Positions 34,050 to 41,785 of a DNA stretch of 64,000 nucleotides are shown piece after piece. The first letter of the stretch is position 1. Every line of letters starts with the position of its first letter. Position numbers and translations under genes: made by a program. The notes under the pieces are model-generated. The model was given only the letters and a program-made list of their open reading frames with translations. It was not told where the DNA came from and did no database searches. The stretch is from an uncultured Verrucomicrobiota bacterium (GTDB lineage Bacteria; Verrucomicrobiota; Verrucomicrobiia; Chthoniobacterales; JACTMZ01): assembly GCA_903953565.1 (NCBI GenBank), contig CAJBKE010000068.1, positions 1 to 64,000 on the forward strand, in the 5' to 3' direction.

Positions 34050-34730
34050 ATGCGGTGGCAAACCCTGTGCGAGGGCAAATGGATCTTCTTCACGCTGGTC
34101 GCGGCGACCGTGGGGGCATGGTTCTATGCACCCTGGGCGGTGCTGGTGCCAGTGGCGCTCTTGCTTTTCACCCTATGGTTCTTCCGTGATCCGCCTCGCC
34201 GCATCCCTGACGGCCCCGGTCTCATCGTCTCTCCCGCCGACGGCCGTGTCACCGACATCGAGGAAATCGAGGAGCTCGAGCTGATCAATCGGCGGGTGCG
34301 CCGTATCGGTATTTTCCTGTCGGTCTTCGACGTGCACGTGAACAGAGCGCCCGCCGCGGGCCAAATCGTCTACTGCGCGGAATTCGAGGGAACGTACCAT
34401 GACGCGCGCAGCCCCGCCGCCTCCACGCACAACACGGCGCGCACCTGGGGCTTCGCCTGCGGCGATGGTCTCCTGCTCGTCGTTCGGCAGATCACCGGTG
34501 CGATCGCCCGCCGCATCGTTCCTTGGGCGCAACTGGACCAGACGGTCGCACGCGGGGAACGCTTCGGCATGATCCGCTTCGGATCGCGCACCGAAATCTG
34601 CCTGCCGCTAGACGCGGAAATCTCCGTGCGGGTCGGACAGAAAGTCAAAGGCGGCAGCACCGTGCTGGCCCGTCTTGCCCCGGTTGCCTCTGCGCCAACC
34701 ACGCAGCACCACGCAACTTCCGCCGTATGA
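34050..34730 (+). CDS. psd: Phosphatidylserine decarboxylase (short type)
   Basis: 226 residues from the ATG at 34050. Two membrane spans near the N-terminus, then 'FFRDPPRRIPDGPGLIVSPADGRVTDI', 'IGIFLSVFDVHVNRAPAAGQI' and the self-cleavage site 'GMIRFGSRTEI', where Ser179 should become the pyruvoyl group. It decarboxylates phosphatidylserine to phosphatidylethanolamine at the inner membrane. The site reads FGS rather than LGS, as in other short-type (archaetidylserine-like) enzymes. It overlaps pssA by 4 nt. Confidence 0.94.
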   Translation: MRWQTLCEGKWIFFTLVAATVGAWFYAPWAVLVPVALLLFTLWFFRDPPRRIPDGPGLIVSPADGRVTDIEEIEELELINRRVRRIGIFLSVFDVHVNRAPAAGQIVYCAEFEGTYHDARSPAASTHNTARTWGFACGDGLLLVVRQITGAIARRIVPWAQLDQTVARGERFGMIRFGSRTEICLPLDAEISVRVGQKVKGGSTVLARLAPVASAPTTQHHATSAV

Positions 34731-35563
34731 ACCACGACCACGACCCGCAATCGGCGAGGATCTACCTCCTCCCCAACTTAATGACGGCCGGAAATCTTTT
34801 CTGCGGATTCGCCGCGGTCCTGAACATTCTCGACGCAGTGATCCAGATAAATGCCGGACTGGATCCGGCGGGAAAAATCTACACCGCCGTCTGGTTCATC
34901 CTCGGCGCCTGCGTCTTCGATCTGCTCGACGGGCGACTCGCCCGCCTCGGGGGAAATGAAAGCGCATTCGGGCGCGAATTCGATTCGCTGGCCGACATCG
35001 TGTCTTTCGGCGTGGCCCCTGCCCTACTCACTTTCCACATCGTCCTGCGCGATTTCGACCGCTACGGCATGCTCATCGCATTTGTCTACCTGGCTTGCGG
35101 CGCGTTGCGGTTGGCGCGGTTCAATTGCGTGGCCGCACAGAAAGGCGAAGATGCGGCGCACAAGGACTTCGAGGGATTCCCCATTCCCGCCGCGGCCGGC
35201 CTCATCGCCTCGCTCACCCTCTTTATGCTCTGGCTCGACGCCGGACAAAAAACAATCGGTCCGTGGAAATTCGCCCTGCCGCCACTCATGCTTTTCCTCT
35301 CATTCATGATGTTCAGCCGGGTGCGTTATCCGAGCTTCAAGGCGGTCAACTGGCGCACGCGGCGCTCGATCCCCAAGTTTCTTGCCATCATCGTCGTGCT
35401 CATCTTCACCGTGATGAACTACGAGTGGATGCCGGCCATGATTTTCATCAGCTATCTCCTCTACGGCCTGGCCAGACCGCTTATCTCGCAGTCATGGCGC
35501 AAGGAAATCGAGTCGGAGATCGGCGAAGATGAAGAGGCCGCGCCGGAAAATCGCGGCGCTTGA
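34727..35563 (+). CDS. pssA: CDP-diacylglycerol-serine O-phosphatidyltransferase
   Basis: 278 residues, starting in the psd stop (ATGA). The CDP-alcohol phosphotransferase motif is seen in 'DLLDGRLARLGGNESAFGRE' continuing 'FDSLADIV', giving the DG-x2-AR-x(n)-G-x3-D-x3-D pattern with two catalytic Asp residues. About eight hydrophobic helices span the protein. It makes phosphatidylserine from CDP-diacylglycerol and serine, supplying Psd. The pair forms the phosphatidylethanolamine branch. A palindromic repeat follows two bases after its stop. Confidence 0.95.
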   Translation: MNHDHDPQSARIYLLPNLMTAGNLFCGFAAVLNILDAVIQINAGLDPAGKIYTAVWFILGACVFDLLDGRLARLGGNESAFGREFDSLADIVSFGVAPALLTFHIVLRDFDRYGMLIAFVYLACGALRLARFNCVAAQKGEDAAHKDFEGFPIPAAAGLIASLTLFMLWLDAGQKTIGPWKFALPPLMLFLSFMMFSRVRYPSFKAVNWRTRRSIPKFLAIIVVLIFTVMNYEWMPAMIFISYLLYGLARPLISQSWRKEIESEIGEDEEAAPENRGA

Positions 35564-35564
35564 A

Positions 35565-35630
35565 GGTGGATCGCGATGTGCCCATCGCGATAAACGTTTT
35601 CGGAAAAATCGCGCCGGGACGGCGCGATCC
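35565..35630 (+). repeat. REP-like palindromic repeat, copy 3
   Basis: 66 bp between the convergent pssA and ssb genes, starting 2 nt after the pssA stop and ending 2 nt before the ssb stop. It has both arms: GGTGGATCGCGATGTG-CCC-ATCGCGAT and ATCGCGCCGGGACGGCGCGA-TCC, separated by about 16 nt. Confidence 0.88.
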
Positions 35631-35632
35631 AA

Positions 35633-36079
35633 CTAAAACGGAATATCGTCGTCCGCCGACTCTTCGGCCGCGGGCGCTGACTTCGCGGGACGGCTGCCTC
35701 CGCCGGAGGAGCGACCACCACCGCCGCCGCCTTCGCCGCCACCGTCACGAGATCCGAGCATTTGGAAATTTTCGCAGACCACGCGGAGCTTGGAACGCTT
35801 CTGGCCGGTTTGTTTGTCATCCCAAGTGTCCAGCTGCAGGCGCCCCTCGACGAAAAGCGGACGACCTTTTTTGAGGTATTCGCCGGCGATTTCGGCCTGG
35901 CGTCCCCACATGGTAACGTCGACGAAGGTTGTCTCTTCGCGCTTCTCGCCGCCATCGGTCGTGTAGGTGCGGTTGACCGCGAGGCCGATGTCGGCCACGG
36001 CGCTGCCTTTGGGGGTGTATTTGACCTCGGGATCACGGGTGAGATTACCGAGGAGCATGACTTTATTGTAGGAGGCCAT
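35633..36079 (-). CDS. ssb: Single-stranded DNA-binding protein
   Basis: 148 residues. The OB-fold begins 'MASYNKVMLLGNLTRDPEVKYTP', with 'VADIGLAVNRTYTTDGGEKREETTFVDV' and 'KKGRPLFVEGRLQLDTWDDK'. A Gly/Ser-rich linker (about 108-135) leads to the acidic tip 'ESADDDIPF', which recruits replication and repair proteins. The gene follows rpsF by 37 nt on the minus strand, the usual rpsF-ssb order, but rpsR is absent. Length and tail are typical. Confidence 0.95.
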   Translation of the reverse strand: MASYNKVMLLGNLTRDPEVKYTPKGSAVADIGLAVNRTYTTDGGEKREETTFVDVTMWGRQAEIAGEYLKKGRPLFVEGRLQLDTWDDKQTGQKRSKLRVVCENFQMLGSRDGGGEGGGGGGRSSGGGSRPAKSAPAAEESADDDIPF

Positions 36080-36116
36080 GGTGGTTGAGGTGTGGGGTTG
36101 GGCGCGGGCGCGCGGT

Positions 36117-36425
36117 TCAGGCCGCTTGGGCGGCGGGTTTCAATTTCTGGTAATGCTGAAGGTGAACGACCGGATCGAGCTTCCATTTCGACTGGAGCGT
36201 GGCGATCTGCTCCGGTTCGGCGTGCACGATATAGTTCACATAAAAGCCCGAGGTTTGTTTCTGGCTCGGGTAGGCGAACTGGCGTTTTTCAAGGCGCTGG
36301 ATCTGCTCGACCTCCACTTTTTCCGCTTTGATTTGCTTCTCGATGGCCTCGATCAGGTCGTTGGCCGATTCCTCTTTGCCTTTGGTGTTGAGCACCAGCA
36401 GCACTTCGTAACGTCGTTTGGTCAT
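36117..36425 (-). CDS. rpsF: 30S ribosomal protein bS6
   Basis: 102 residues. 'RRYEVLLVLNTKGKEESANDLIEAIEKQI', 'RLEKRQFAYPSQKQTSGFYVNYIVHAEPEQIATLQSKWKLDPVV' and a short Ala-rich tail. This is the bS6 alpha/beta fold in the 30S platform, where it pairs with bS18. Overlaps pth by 4 nt. rpsR and rplI, which often follow, are not found downstream of ssb. Confidence 0.95.
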   Translation of the reverse strand: MTKRRYEVLLVLNTKGKEESANDLIEAIEKQIKAEKVEVEQIQRLEKRQFAYPSQKQTSGFYVNYIVHAEPEQIATLQSKWKLDPVVHLQHYQKLKPAAQAA

Positions 36426-36991
36426 AATCCTTCTTTATTGAACTCATTCATCGCCGCGGCAAGCCCGTTTTTCAGAATGACGCGAATTGCCTCGGTCGAG
36501 CGGTCGAGAACGGCCTTCAACGTCCCCTCCTCATCCGGACCGAAGGGCGCGAGCACATAGTCATGCAAGGCCATGGGGGGCGGCGGGGAACCGATGCCGA
36601 TGCGCAGGCGCGGAACATCCTGAGTCGCGAAATGGACGAGGATGGATTCGAGCCCGTTGTGGCTGCCCGCACTGCCCGAGGGACGGATCCGCAGTCGGCC
36701 GAAGGGAAGGGCCGCATCGTCAAGAACCACGAGCACATTATCGTGCGGGATTTTGTAAAAATCGGCCAGCGCACGCACGGCCACGCCGCTCAGGTTCATG
36801 AAAGTCGTCGGCTTGATCAGCCAAGCACCATCGCATCGCGCGACCTCGCCATCGAAGCGCTTTTCCTCGCGGAACGACTCGGTGGCCAGCGCGTCGAGCG
36901 CAAGCCATCCAATGTTGTGGCGGGTGCGCGCGTAACGCGTCCCTGGATTGCCCAGACCCGCCAGCAGCCAAGTCGGGGCGCCGTCGTCCAC
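36422..36991 (-). CDS. pth: Peptidyl-tRNA hydrolase
   Basis: 189 residues from a GTG start at 36991. 'LLAGLGNPGTRYARTRHNIGWLALD' contains the catalytic His region, 'PTTFMNLSGVAV' and 'VVLDDAALPFGRLRIRPSGSAGSHNGLESI' (Asp and Asn of the active site) complete the Pth fold. It frees peptides from prematurely dropped peptidyl-tRNAs. It lies 6 nt after rplY, in the common rplY-pth order. Confidence 0.95.
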   Translation of the reverse strand: MDDGAPTWLLAGLGNPGTRYARTRHNIGWLALDALATESFREEKRFDGEVARCDGAWLIKPTTFMNLSGVAVRALADFYKIPHDNVLVVLDDAALPFGRLRIRPSGSAGSHNGLESILVHFATQDVPRLRIGIGSPPPPMALHDYVLAPFGPDEEGTLKAVLDRSTEAIRVILKNGLAAAMNEFNKEGL

Positions 36992-36997
36992 GGCCGA

Positions 36998-37675
36998 TTA
37001 GTCCTTCTTGGCCGCGTCCTTGCCCTCGCCCTCGGCGGGCTTCTTCTCGTTGATGACCTCGGGCTCGGTCGCGGCACCCTCGGCGGGAGCAGTTTCCTCG
37101 GCAGTCTTCGGCTCGGACACGAGGAAGACGGTGAGTTCGGGATCGGCTTGGTAAGTGACCCCGGCGATTTTGGGAAGATCGCGCACGTGGAGAGATTCGT
37201 TGAGTTGGAGCGCAGAGACATCGACACGGATGATTTCCGGAAGGTCCTTGGGCAAACACTCGACCTCGATCGAGCGCAGGCTGTGACCGAGCAAGCCACC
37301 GCCGGTTTTGACTCCGGCAGCTTCGCCTACCGGCTCAATAACCACCTCGGCTACGAGGGTTTCGGTCATCGAAACCGCCTGGAAGTCGATGTGCAGGATG
37401 GTTTGGTTTACGGGGTGATGCTGCACTTCGTTGATCAGCGCGAGGCGTCCGCCGGATTTGCCGCCGTCTTCGATCTCAAGGTTGACGAGAATGTTTTCAC
37501 CGACGGCGTGGGCGAGGAGGGTGTCGATGGCGCGGCGCTGGACTTGCAGCGGCTGGGGATCGACCCCGGATCCGTAGAGAATGGCTGGAACGACCTTTTC
37601 GGCCTTCATTTTTTTCACGGCGTTGCGCCCGAGGGCAGTGCGGCGCTGTGCCTTGAGACTGACTTGATTCGACAT
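36998..37675 (-). CDS. rplY: 50S ribosomal protein bL25, CTC type
   Basis: 225 residues from the ATG at 37675. The N-terminal bL25 domain ('VSLKAQRRTALGRNAVKKMKAEKVVPAILYG') binds 5S rRNA; the longer CTC/TL5 C-terminal domain ('VEPVGEAAGVKTGGGLLGHSLRSIEVECLPKDLPEIIRVDVS') follows, with an acidic, Glu/Ala-rich tail. It starts 13 nt after prs, giving the usual prs-rplY-pth order. Confidence 0.95.
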   Translation of the reverse strand: MSNQVSLKAQRRTALGRNAVKKMKAEKVVPAILYGSGVDPQPLQVQRRAIDTLLAHAVGENILVNLEIEDGGKSGGRLALINEVQHHPVNQTILHIDFQAVSMTETLVAEVVIEPVGEAAGVKTGGGLLGHSLRSIEVECLPKDLPEIIRVDVSALQLNESLHVRDLPKIAGVTYQADPELTVFLVSEPKTAEETAPAEGAATEPEVINEKKPAEGEGKDAAKKD

Positions 37676-37688
37676 AGGGGCGGAGAAA

Positions 37689-38630
37689 CTAGACGGATCG
37701 CCCGCCGATTTCAAACAAAGAAGTCACGGACTCGTCTTCGTGGATGCGTTTGATCCCCTCGCCGAGCAGGCTGGCGACCGAACAAATGGCCAGCGGGCAG
37801 CCGTCCATTTTCCGGACCGGAACACTGTCCGTGGCCACTAGTTCCTTGATGTCGGAGTTGCGCAGACGCTCGCCCGCGATGTCGATCAGGACGGCATGCG
37901 AGACCATGGCATAAATGTCCTTGGCCCCGGCGGCGCGCAGGATTTTGGCCGCACCGGTCAGCGTTCCCGCTGTCTCGGTGAGATCGTCGACGAGAAGGAC
38001 ATTCTTCCCCTTAACATCGCCAATGACGTGCTGCGCTTCGGTTTCGGTTGCGCTGATGCGGCGTTTGACCACGATGGCCAGACCTGCACCGAGCACCTGC
38101 GAGTAAGCCGAGGCCATTTTGACGCCGCCCACGTCGGGCGAGACCACGACAAGATCGGGAATTTTCTTCTGCTGCAGATACTTGATCAGCACCGGCAAGG
38201 CGTAGAGATGGTCGACGGGTATGTCGAAAAAACCCTGCAATTGCTGCGCATGCAGGTCCATGGTGAGCAGACGGTTCACCCCCGCGGCCACGAGAAGGTT
38301 GGCTACGAGCTTGGCCGTGATCGGCACACGCGGCTGGTCTTTGCGGTCTTGGCGTGCGTAGCCGAAAAACGGAATCACAGCCGTGATCCGCGCGGCACTG
38401 GCGCGGCGGGCTGCGTCGACCAAGATGAGCAATTCCATCAGGTTCTGGTTCGTCGGCGGACAGGTCGGCTGGATAATGAAGACGTCGCGGCCGCGCACGT
38501 TCTCGTTGATCCTCACGAACGTCTCGCCGTCAGGAAACGAGCTCACTGTGGCATCGCCCAAGGGAACGCCGATGTAATCCGCGATGGCTTTGGCCAACTC
38601 CGGGTGCGCTGTTCCCGTGAGGAGCCTCAT
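37689..38630 (-). CDS. prs: Ribose-phosphate pyrophosphokinase
   Basis: 313 residues from the ATG at 38630, chosen to match family length; an ATG at 38651 would add seven residues. 'ETFVRINENVRGRDVFIIQPTCPPTNQNLMELLI' (ATP site), 'RITAVIPFFGYARQDRK', 'VVSPDVGGVKMA' and the PRPP loop 'NVLLVDDLTETAGTLTGA' are the standard class I motifs. It makes PRPP from ribose-5-phosphate and ATP for nucleotide, His, Trp and NAD synthesis. First gene of the prs-rplY-pth-rpsF-ssb set. Confidence 0.95.
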   Translation of the reverse strand: MRLLTGTAHPELAKAIADYIGVPLGDATVSSFPDGETFVRINENVRGRDVFIIQPTCPPTNQNLMELLILVDAARRASAARITAVIPFFGYARQDRKDQPRVPITAKLVANLLVAAGVNRLLTMDLHAQQLQGFFDIPVDHLYALPVLIKYLQQKKIPDLVVVSPDVGGVKMASAYSQVLGAGLAIVVKRRISATETEAQHVIGDVKGKNVLLVDDLTETAGTLTGAAKILRAAGAKDIYAMVSHAVLIDIAGERLRNSDIKELVATDSVPVRKMDGCPLAICSVASLLGEGIKRIHEDESVTSLFEIGGRSV

Positions 38631-38709
38631 TTCTGCTTTGCCGTGATACATAAGCCGCGAGGTTCCCCGAACGGAGGCAGGTCTTGCAATTGCAAAAAAG
38701 GAAAACGCG

Positions 38710-39870
38710 GTGAACTATCGGCCTCTCATGCATGCGCCGCACGTCCCGCCGCCCGATCCCGCGGAAACTCTCGCCCCGCTCGGCCTGCCGCTCAGCCCGG
38801 CCGTGGCGGCATTTGCCCGCGACTTGGCGCCGGTGGATGACGAACAACTCGAGGACATGGCCCGGCGCTCGCGCGCGCTGACCCGGAGGCATTTCGGCAA
38901 GACCGTGCGGCTCTTCGCTCCGCTTTACCTTTCCAACGAGTGCATCAACAGCTGCACCTACTGCGGCTTTTCCCGCGAGAACGCCATCTTGCGCGTCACT
39001 TTGGAAGCCGAAGAGGTTCGCGCCGAAGCCCGTCACCTCGCCGCTCAGGGTTTCCGCAACATCCTTCTGGTGGCCGGGGAGCATCCGAAGTTCGTCTCCA
39101 ACGGCTACCTCGAACAAATCCTCCGCACCCTCGCGCAGGAAATCCCGTCGCTCTCCATCGAGGTCGCGCCAATGGAAACTCGCGATTATCTCCCGCTGGT
39201 CCGCGCTGGAGCCGAAGGATTGATCGTTTACCAGGAAACCTACCACCGCCCGACCTACGCGCGGCTGCACACGGCCGGACCGAAAAAAGATTACGATTGG
39301 CGACTGGCCTGTCCGGCACGCGGACACACCGCCGGCTTCCGTCGCATCGGCATCGGTGTGCTTCTCGGCTTGTGGGATTGGCGCGAGGAGGCCATCGCCC
39401 TCGCCGCGCACCTCGATCATCTCCTGCGCACCTGCTGGAAAGCGCACTTCACCGTGAGCTTCCCGCGGCTTCGTCCCGCGGCGGGGGGATTCCATCCGAC
39501 CCATCCCGTCGACGACCGTGATTTCGTCCAACTGCTCTGCGCCTTCCGCCTCCATTTCCCGCGCGTCGGGCTGGTCATGAGCACGCGCGAACCCGCCGCC
39601 CTGCGCGATGCCGTCGCCCCGCTCGGCGTGACCATGATGAGTGCCGGCAGCCACACCGAACCCGGCGGCTACACCGGACTCGGACACGACAATCTCCACC
39701 TCACGGTGCGCGGACGGGCCATGGCCTGCGACACTCCGGCTGACGCGCTGGCCACCGAGCAATTCTCCACATCCGACCAGCGCTCTCCGCAGGAGGTTGC
39801 CTTGCGCCTGCGCGAACTTGGACTCGATCCGGTCTGGAAAGATTGGGACCGCGCCATCCTCGGAGCATGA
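38710..39870 (+). CDS. thiH: Radical SAM 2-iminoacetate synthase (ThiH-like)
   Basis: 386 residues from a GTG at 38710, preferred over the ATG at 38728 because an AAGGA ribosome site lies 7 nt before it. The [4Fe-4S] motif is CINSCTYC (Cys78, 82, 85). 'LLVAGEHPKFVSNGYLEQIL', 'IEVAPMETRDYLPLVRAGAEGLIVYQETYH', 'RIGIGVLLGL' and 'SFPRLRPAAGGF' match ThiH, which cleaves tyrosine to dehydroglycine for the thiazole of thiamine. Closely related FO synthase and HydG share the fold; the overlapping thiS gene argues for ThiH. thiG and thiF are not in the window. Confidence 0.92.
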   Translation: MNYRPLMHAPHVPPPDPAETLAPLGLPLSPAVAAFARDLAPVDDEQLEDMARRSRALTRRHFGKTVRLFAPLYLSNECINSCTYCGFSRENAILRVTLEAEEVRAEARHLAAQGFRNILLVAGEHPKFVSNGYLEQILRTLAQEIPSLSIEVAPMETRDYLPLVRAGAEGLIVYQETYHRPTYARLHTAGPKKDYDWRLACPARGHTAGFRRIGIGVLLGLWDWREEAIALAAHLDHLLRTCWKAHFTVSFPRLRPAAGGFHPTHPVDDRDFVQLLCAFRLHFPRVGLVMSTREPAALRDAVAPLGVTMMSAGSHTEPGGYTGLGHDNLHLTVRGRAMACDTPADALATEQFSTSDQRSPQEVALRLRELGLDPVWKDWDRAILGA

Positions 39871-40064
39871 AACTCGTCCTCAACGGCAAAGACCGCGAAG
39901 TCAACGCAACCCGAGTCGAGACTCTCGTCGCCGAACTCGGACTTCCCCTCGCTGCGGCGCTGGTCGAACACAACGGCACCGCCCTCCTCCGCTCCGAATG
40001 GGCGGGAAGAAATCTCCAAGAAGGCGACCGCCTTGAAATCATCCGCATGGTCGCGGGCGGTTAG
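39867..40064 (+). CDS. thiS: Sulfur carrier protein ThiS
   Basis: 65 residues from the ATG at 39867, overlapping the thiH stop (ATGA). Ubiquitin-like fold: 'MKLVLNGKDREVNATRVETLVAELGL', 'ALVEHNGTALLRSEW' and the ending 'GDRLEIIRMVAGG' with the C-terminal Gly-Gly that is adenylated and thiocarboxylated. It donates sulfur to the thiazole ring with ThiG. A palindromic repeat follows 4 nt after the stop. Confidence 0.93.
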   Translation: MKLVLNGKDREVNATRVETLVAELGLPLAAALVEHNGTALLRSEWAGRNLQEGDRLEIIRMVAGG

Positions 40065-40068
40065 CAAA

Positions 40069-40134
40069 GGTGGATCGCGATGTCCCCATCGCGATTTTCC
40101 TCCAACTCATCGCGCCGGGACGGCGCGATCCGCC
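40069..40134 (+). repeat. REP-like palindromic repeat, copy 4
   Basis: 66 bp starting 4 nt after the thiS stop. Left arm GGTGGATCGCGATGTCCCC then ATCGCGAT; right arm ATCGCGCCGGGACGGCGCGA then TCC. This is the best-preserved copy and the closest to the consensus. Confidence 0.9.
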
Positions 40135-40143
40135 TATCCCCGG

Positions 40144-40174
40144 TAGGGGCGGTCGTCGCCGCGACCGTCCGCCG
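40144..40174. repeat. GGCGGTC/GACCG palindrome
   Basis: GGTCG, loop TCGCCG, CGACC, preceded by TAGGGGC and followed by GTCCGCC. This small hairpin resembles the one at 45579-45602 and the arms at 19494-19563, and may be a half-copy of that element. Confidence 0.5.
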
Positions 40175-40261
40175 ACCTAAGGCTTCGCGCGAAGACGAAC
40201 TTCGTCCCCGCGATCACCAGCACCATGGCGAGCAGGAGAAATTCCCCGCTCACATCAAGCA

Positions 40262-41695
40262 TCAAGCCCTCTCGACCACGACCTCGCTGCCCTCGACGCG
40301 CAACGCCACGACCTCCGCGCCGGGGGCGATGAAATCGCCCTCGCTTCGTGCGTCGAAGACCTCGCCGCCGAATGCCGCGCGCCCGACCGGACGCAGCATG
40401 GAAAGAGCTTTGCCGCGGTCACCCGCGCGCACGGACATCTTCGCGGCACCCGGTTCGTCCATGGTCAGAGACTCACCAGCCGGGCCGCTCGTGGTCAGCA
40501 CCAACCGCCGCAGAACCGGAATCTTCGGGAAAAATTGCGCGAGGAAAAAGATGACTACTCCGGACAAGCCGATAGCCACGCCAAGGTTGGCCAACGGAAG
40601 CAGGAAAAGTTCGGGCGACGGCCATTCCGGGGCACTCGGATAGTAATCGACCATGGCCCAAAGCAGCGCGCCGAACATGAGCAGCGTTCCGGCCAAGGCG
40701 AGCACGATGATGCCGGGAATAAAAATTATTTCGATCAGGACCAGAATGAGACCAAGCACAAAGAACGCGATCACCTCCATGCCAGTCAGCCCGGCCACAT
40801 AATGTCCGGCAAAGAAGAGCAGGAAAGAAACAGCGGCCAGGGCACCAGCCACGCCGAAGCCGGGCGATTTGAATTCGATGTAGGTGCCGATGATCCCTCC
40901 AAGGAGGAAGAGCGGGGCGAGCATGGTGATGACCAACGCCATCCGCTCGAATCCGCTCGGTTCCGCTTCGACGACCGGACCTCGCAGACCCGCGTCCCGC
41001 ACCAACTCCGCCACCGATCCGGCAATCCCCTGGGCAAGGAGCGGTTTGCCGCCGATTTTTTCCGCCGCTTCTTGCGCGCTCAAGGTGAGCAGTTCGCCTT
41101 TCTCGTTGATCTCTTTGCCGCCGACCTTGGCTTGCTTCTCCTTGTTGATAAATGCCTCGGCCACCTCCGGATTGTGGCCGTTGTTGTCCGCCGCACTGCG
41201 GAAGTAGCCGGAGTAATAGGAGACGATCTTGGCGTTGAGCGTCTCGGGCACCTCCTGCCCCATACCCATAACCGGTGCAGCCGCGCCAATTGCGCTGACC
41301 GGCGCCATCCAGATATGTTTCGTTCCGAGTGCGATCAACGCACCCGCCGAGCCGGCATTCGGATCGACGTAGGTGTAAGTTGGAGCCTTGACCTTCATCA
41401 ACGCCTGAAGGATGTCGACCGCCGCGCCGAGTTCCCCGCCCGGCGTGTCCATGTCGAGAATGTAGGCGGAGGCATTGGCCGCCTCCCCGGCTTTGAGAAT
41501 TCGGCGCAGGAAGAAAAACTGCGCTTTGGAGACCTCGCCCTTCAGCGGAACAACGACCACCGCACCCTCGGGAATCGCGCCCTCGAGTTTACGCACTTCG
41601 GGCACGGCCGCTTCGGTCTTTTCCTCCGCATCAGTTCGCTGCGCCCAAACGCTGGGAGCAGTGAAGAGGAGAGCCAAGAGCAGTGCGAATCTCAT
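40262..41695 (-). CDS. NfeD-family membrane serine protease
   Basis: 477 residues from the ATG at 41695. Signal peptide, then a ClpP-like protease domain (about 45-250): 'AYILDMDTPGGELGAAVDILQALM', the Ser site 'PNAGSAGALIALGTKHIWMAP' and 'IGAAAPVMGMG'. Four or five membrane helices (about 270-410) and a C-terminal OB-fold NfeD domain ('TTSGPAGESLTM', 'RAAFGGEVFDARSEGDFIAPGAEVVALRVEGSEVVVERA') follow. Long-form NfeD proteins cleave hydrophobic peptides and are often paired with stomatin (SPFH) genes; no SPFH gene is adjacent here. The Lys of the Ser-Lys dyad was not assigned. Confidence 0.88.
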   Translation of the reverse strand: MRFALLLALLFTAPSVWAQRTDAEEKTEAAVPEVRKLEGAIPEGAVVVVPLKGEVSKAQFFFLRRILKAGEAANASAYILDMDTPGGELGAAVDILQALMKVKAPTYTYVDPNAGSAGALIALGTKHIWMAPVSAIGAAAPVMGMGQEVPETLNAKIVSYYSGYFRSAADNNGHNPEVAEAFINKEKQAKVGGKEINEKGELLTLSAQEAAEKIGGKPLLAQGIAGSVAELVRDAGLRGPVVEAEPSGFERMALVITMLAPLFLLGGIIGTYIEFKSPGFGVAGALAAVSFLLFFAGHYVAGLTGMEVIAFFVLGLILVLIEIIFIPGIIVLALAGTLLMFGALLWAMVDYYPSAPEWPSPELFLLPLANLGVAIGLSGVVIFFLAQFFPKIPVLRRLVLTTSGPAGESLTMDEPGAAKMSVRAGDRGKALSMLRPVGRAAFGGEVFDARSEGDFIAPGAEVVALRVEGSEVVVERA

Positions 41696-41785
41696 ACCGG
41701 AGATCTTCCCTGCATGCGCGCCGCTCTCAAGTCCAATCGAACGAATTCCCGCGCACCGGTTTGCCCCCTCCGCTACACTCCGGCC

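Noticed and set aside
40535-41785. N-terminal extension of dnaG back to 40535
   Set aside because: It runs antisense through the NfeD gene and has no domain; the ATG at 41786 gives the standard zinc-ribbon start.
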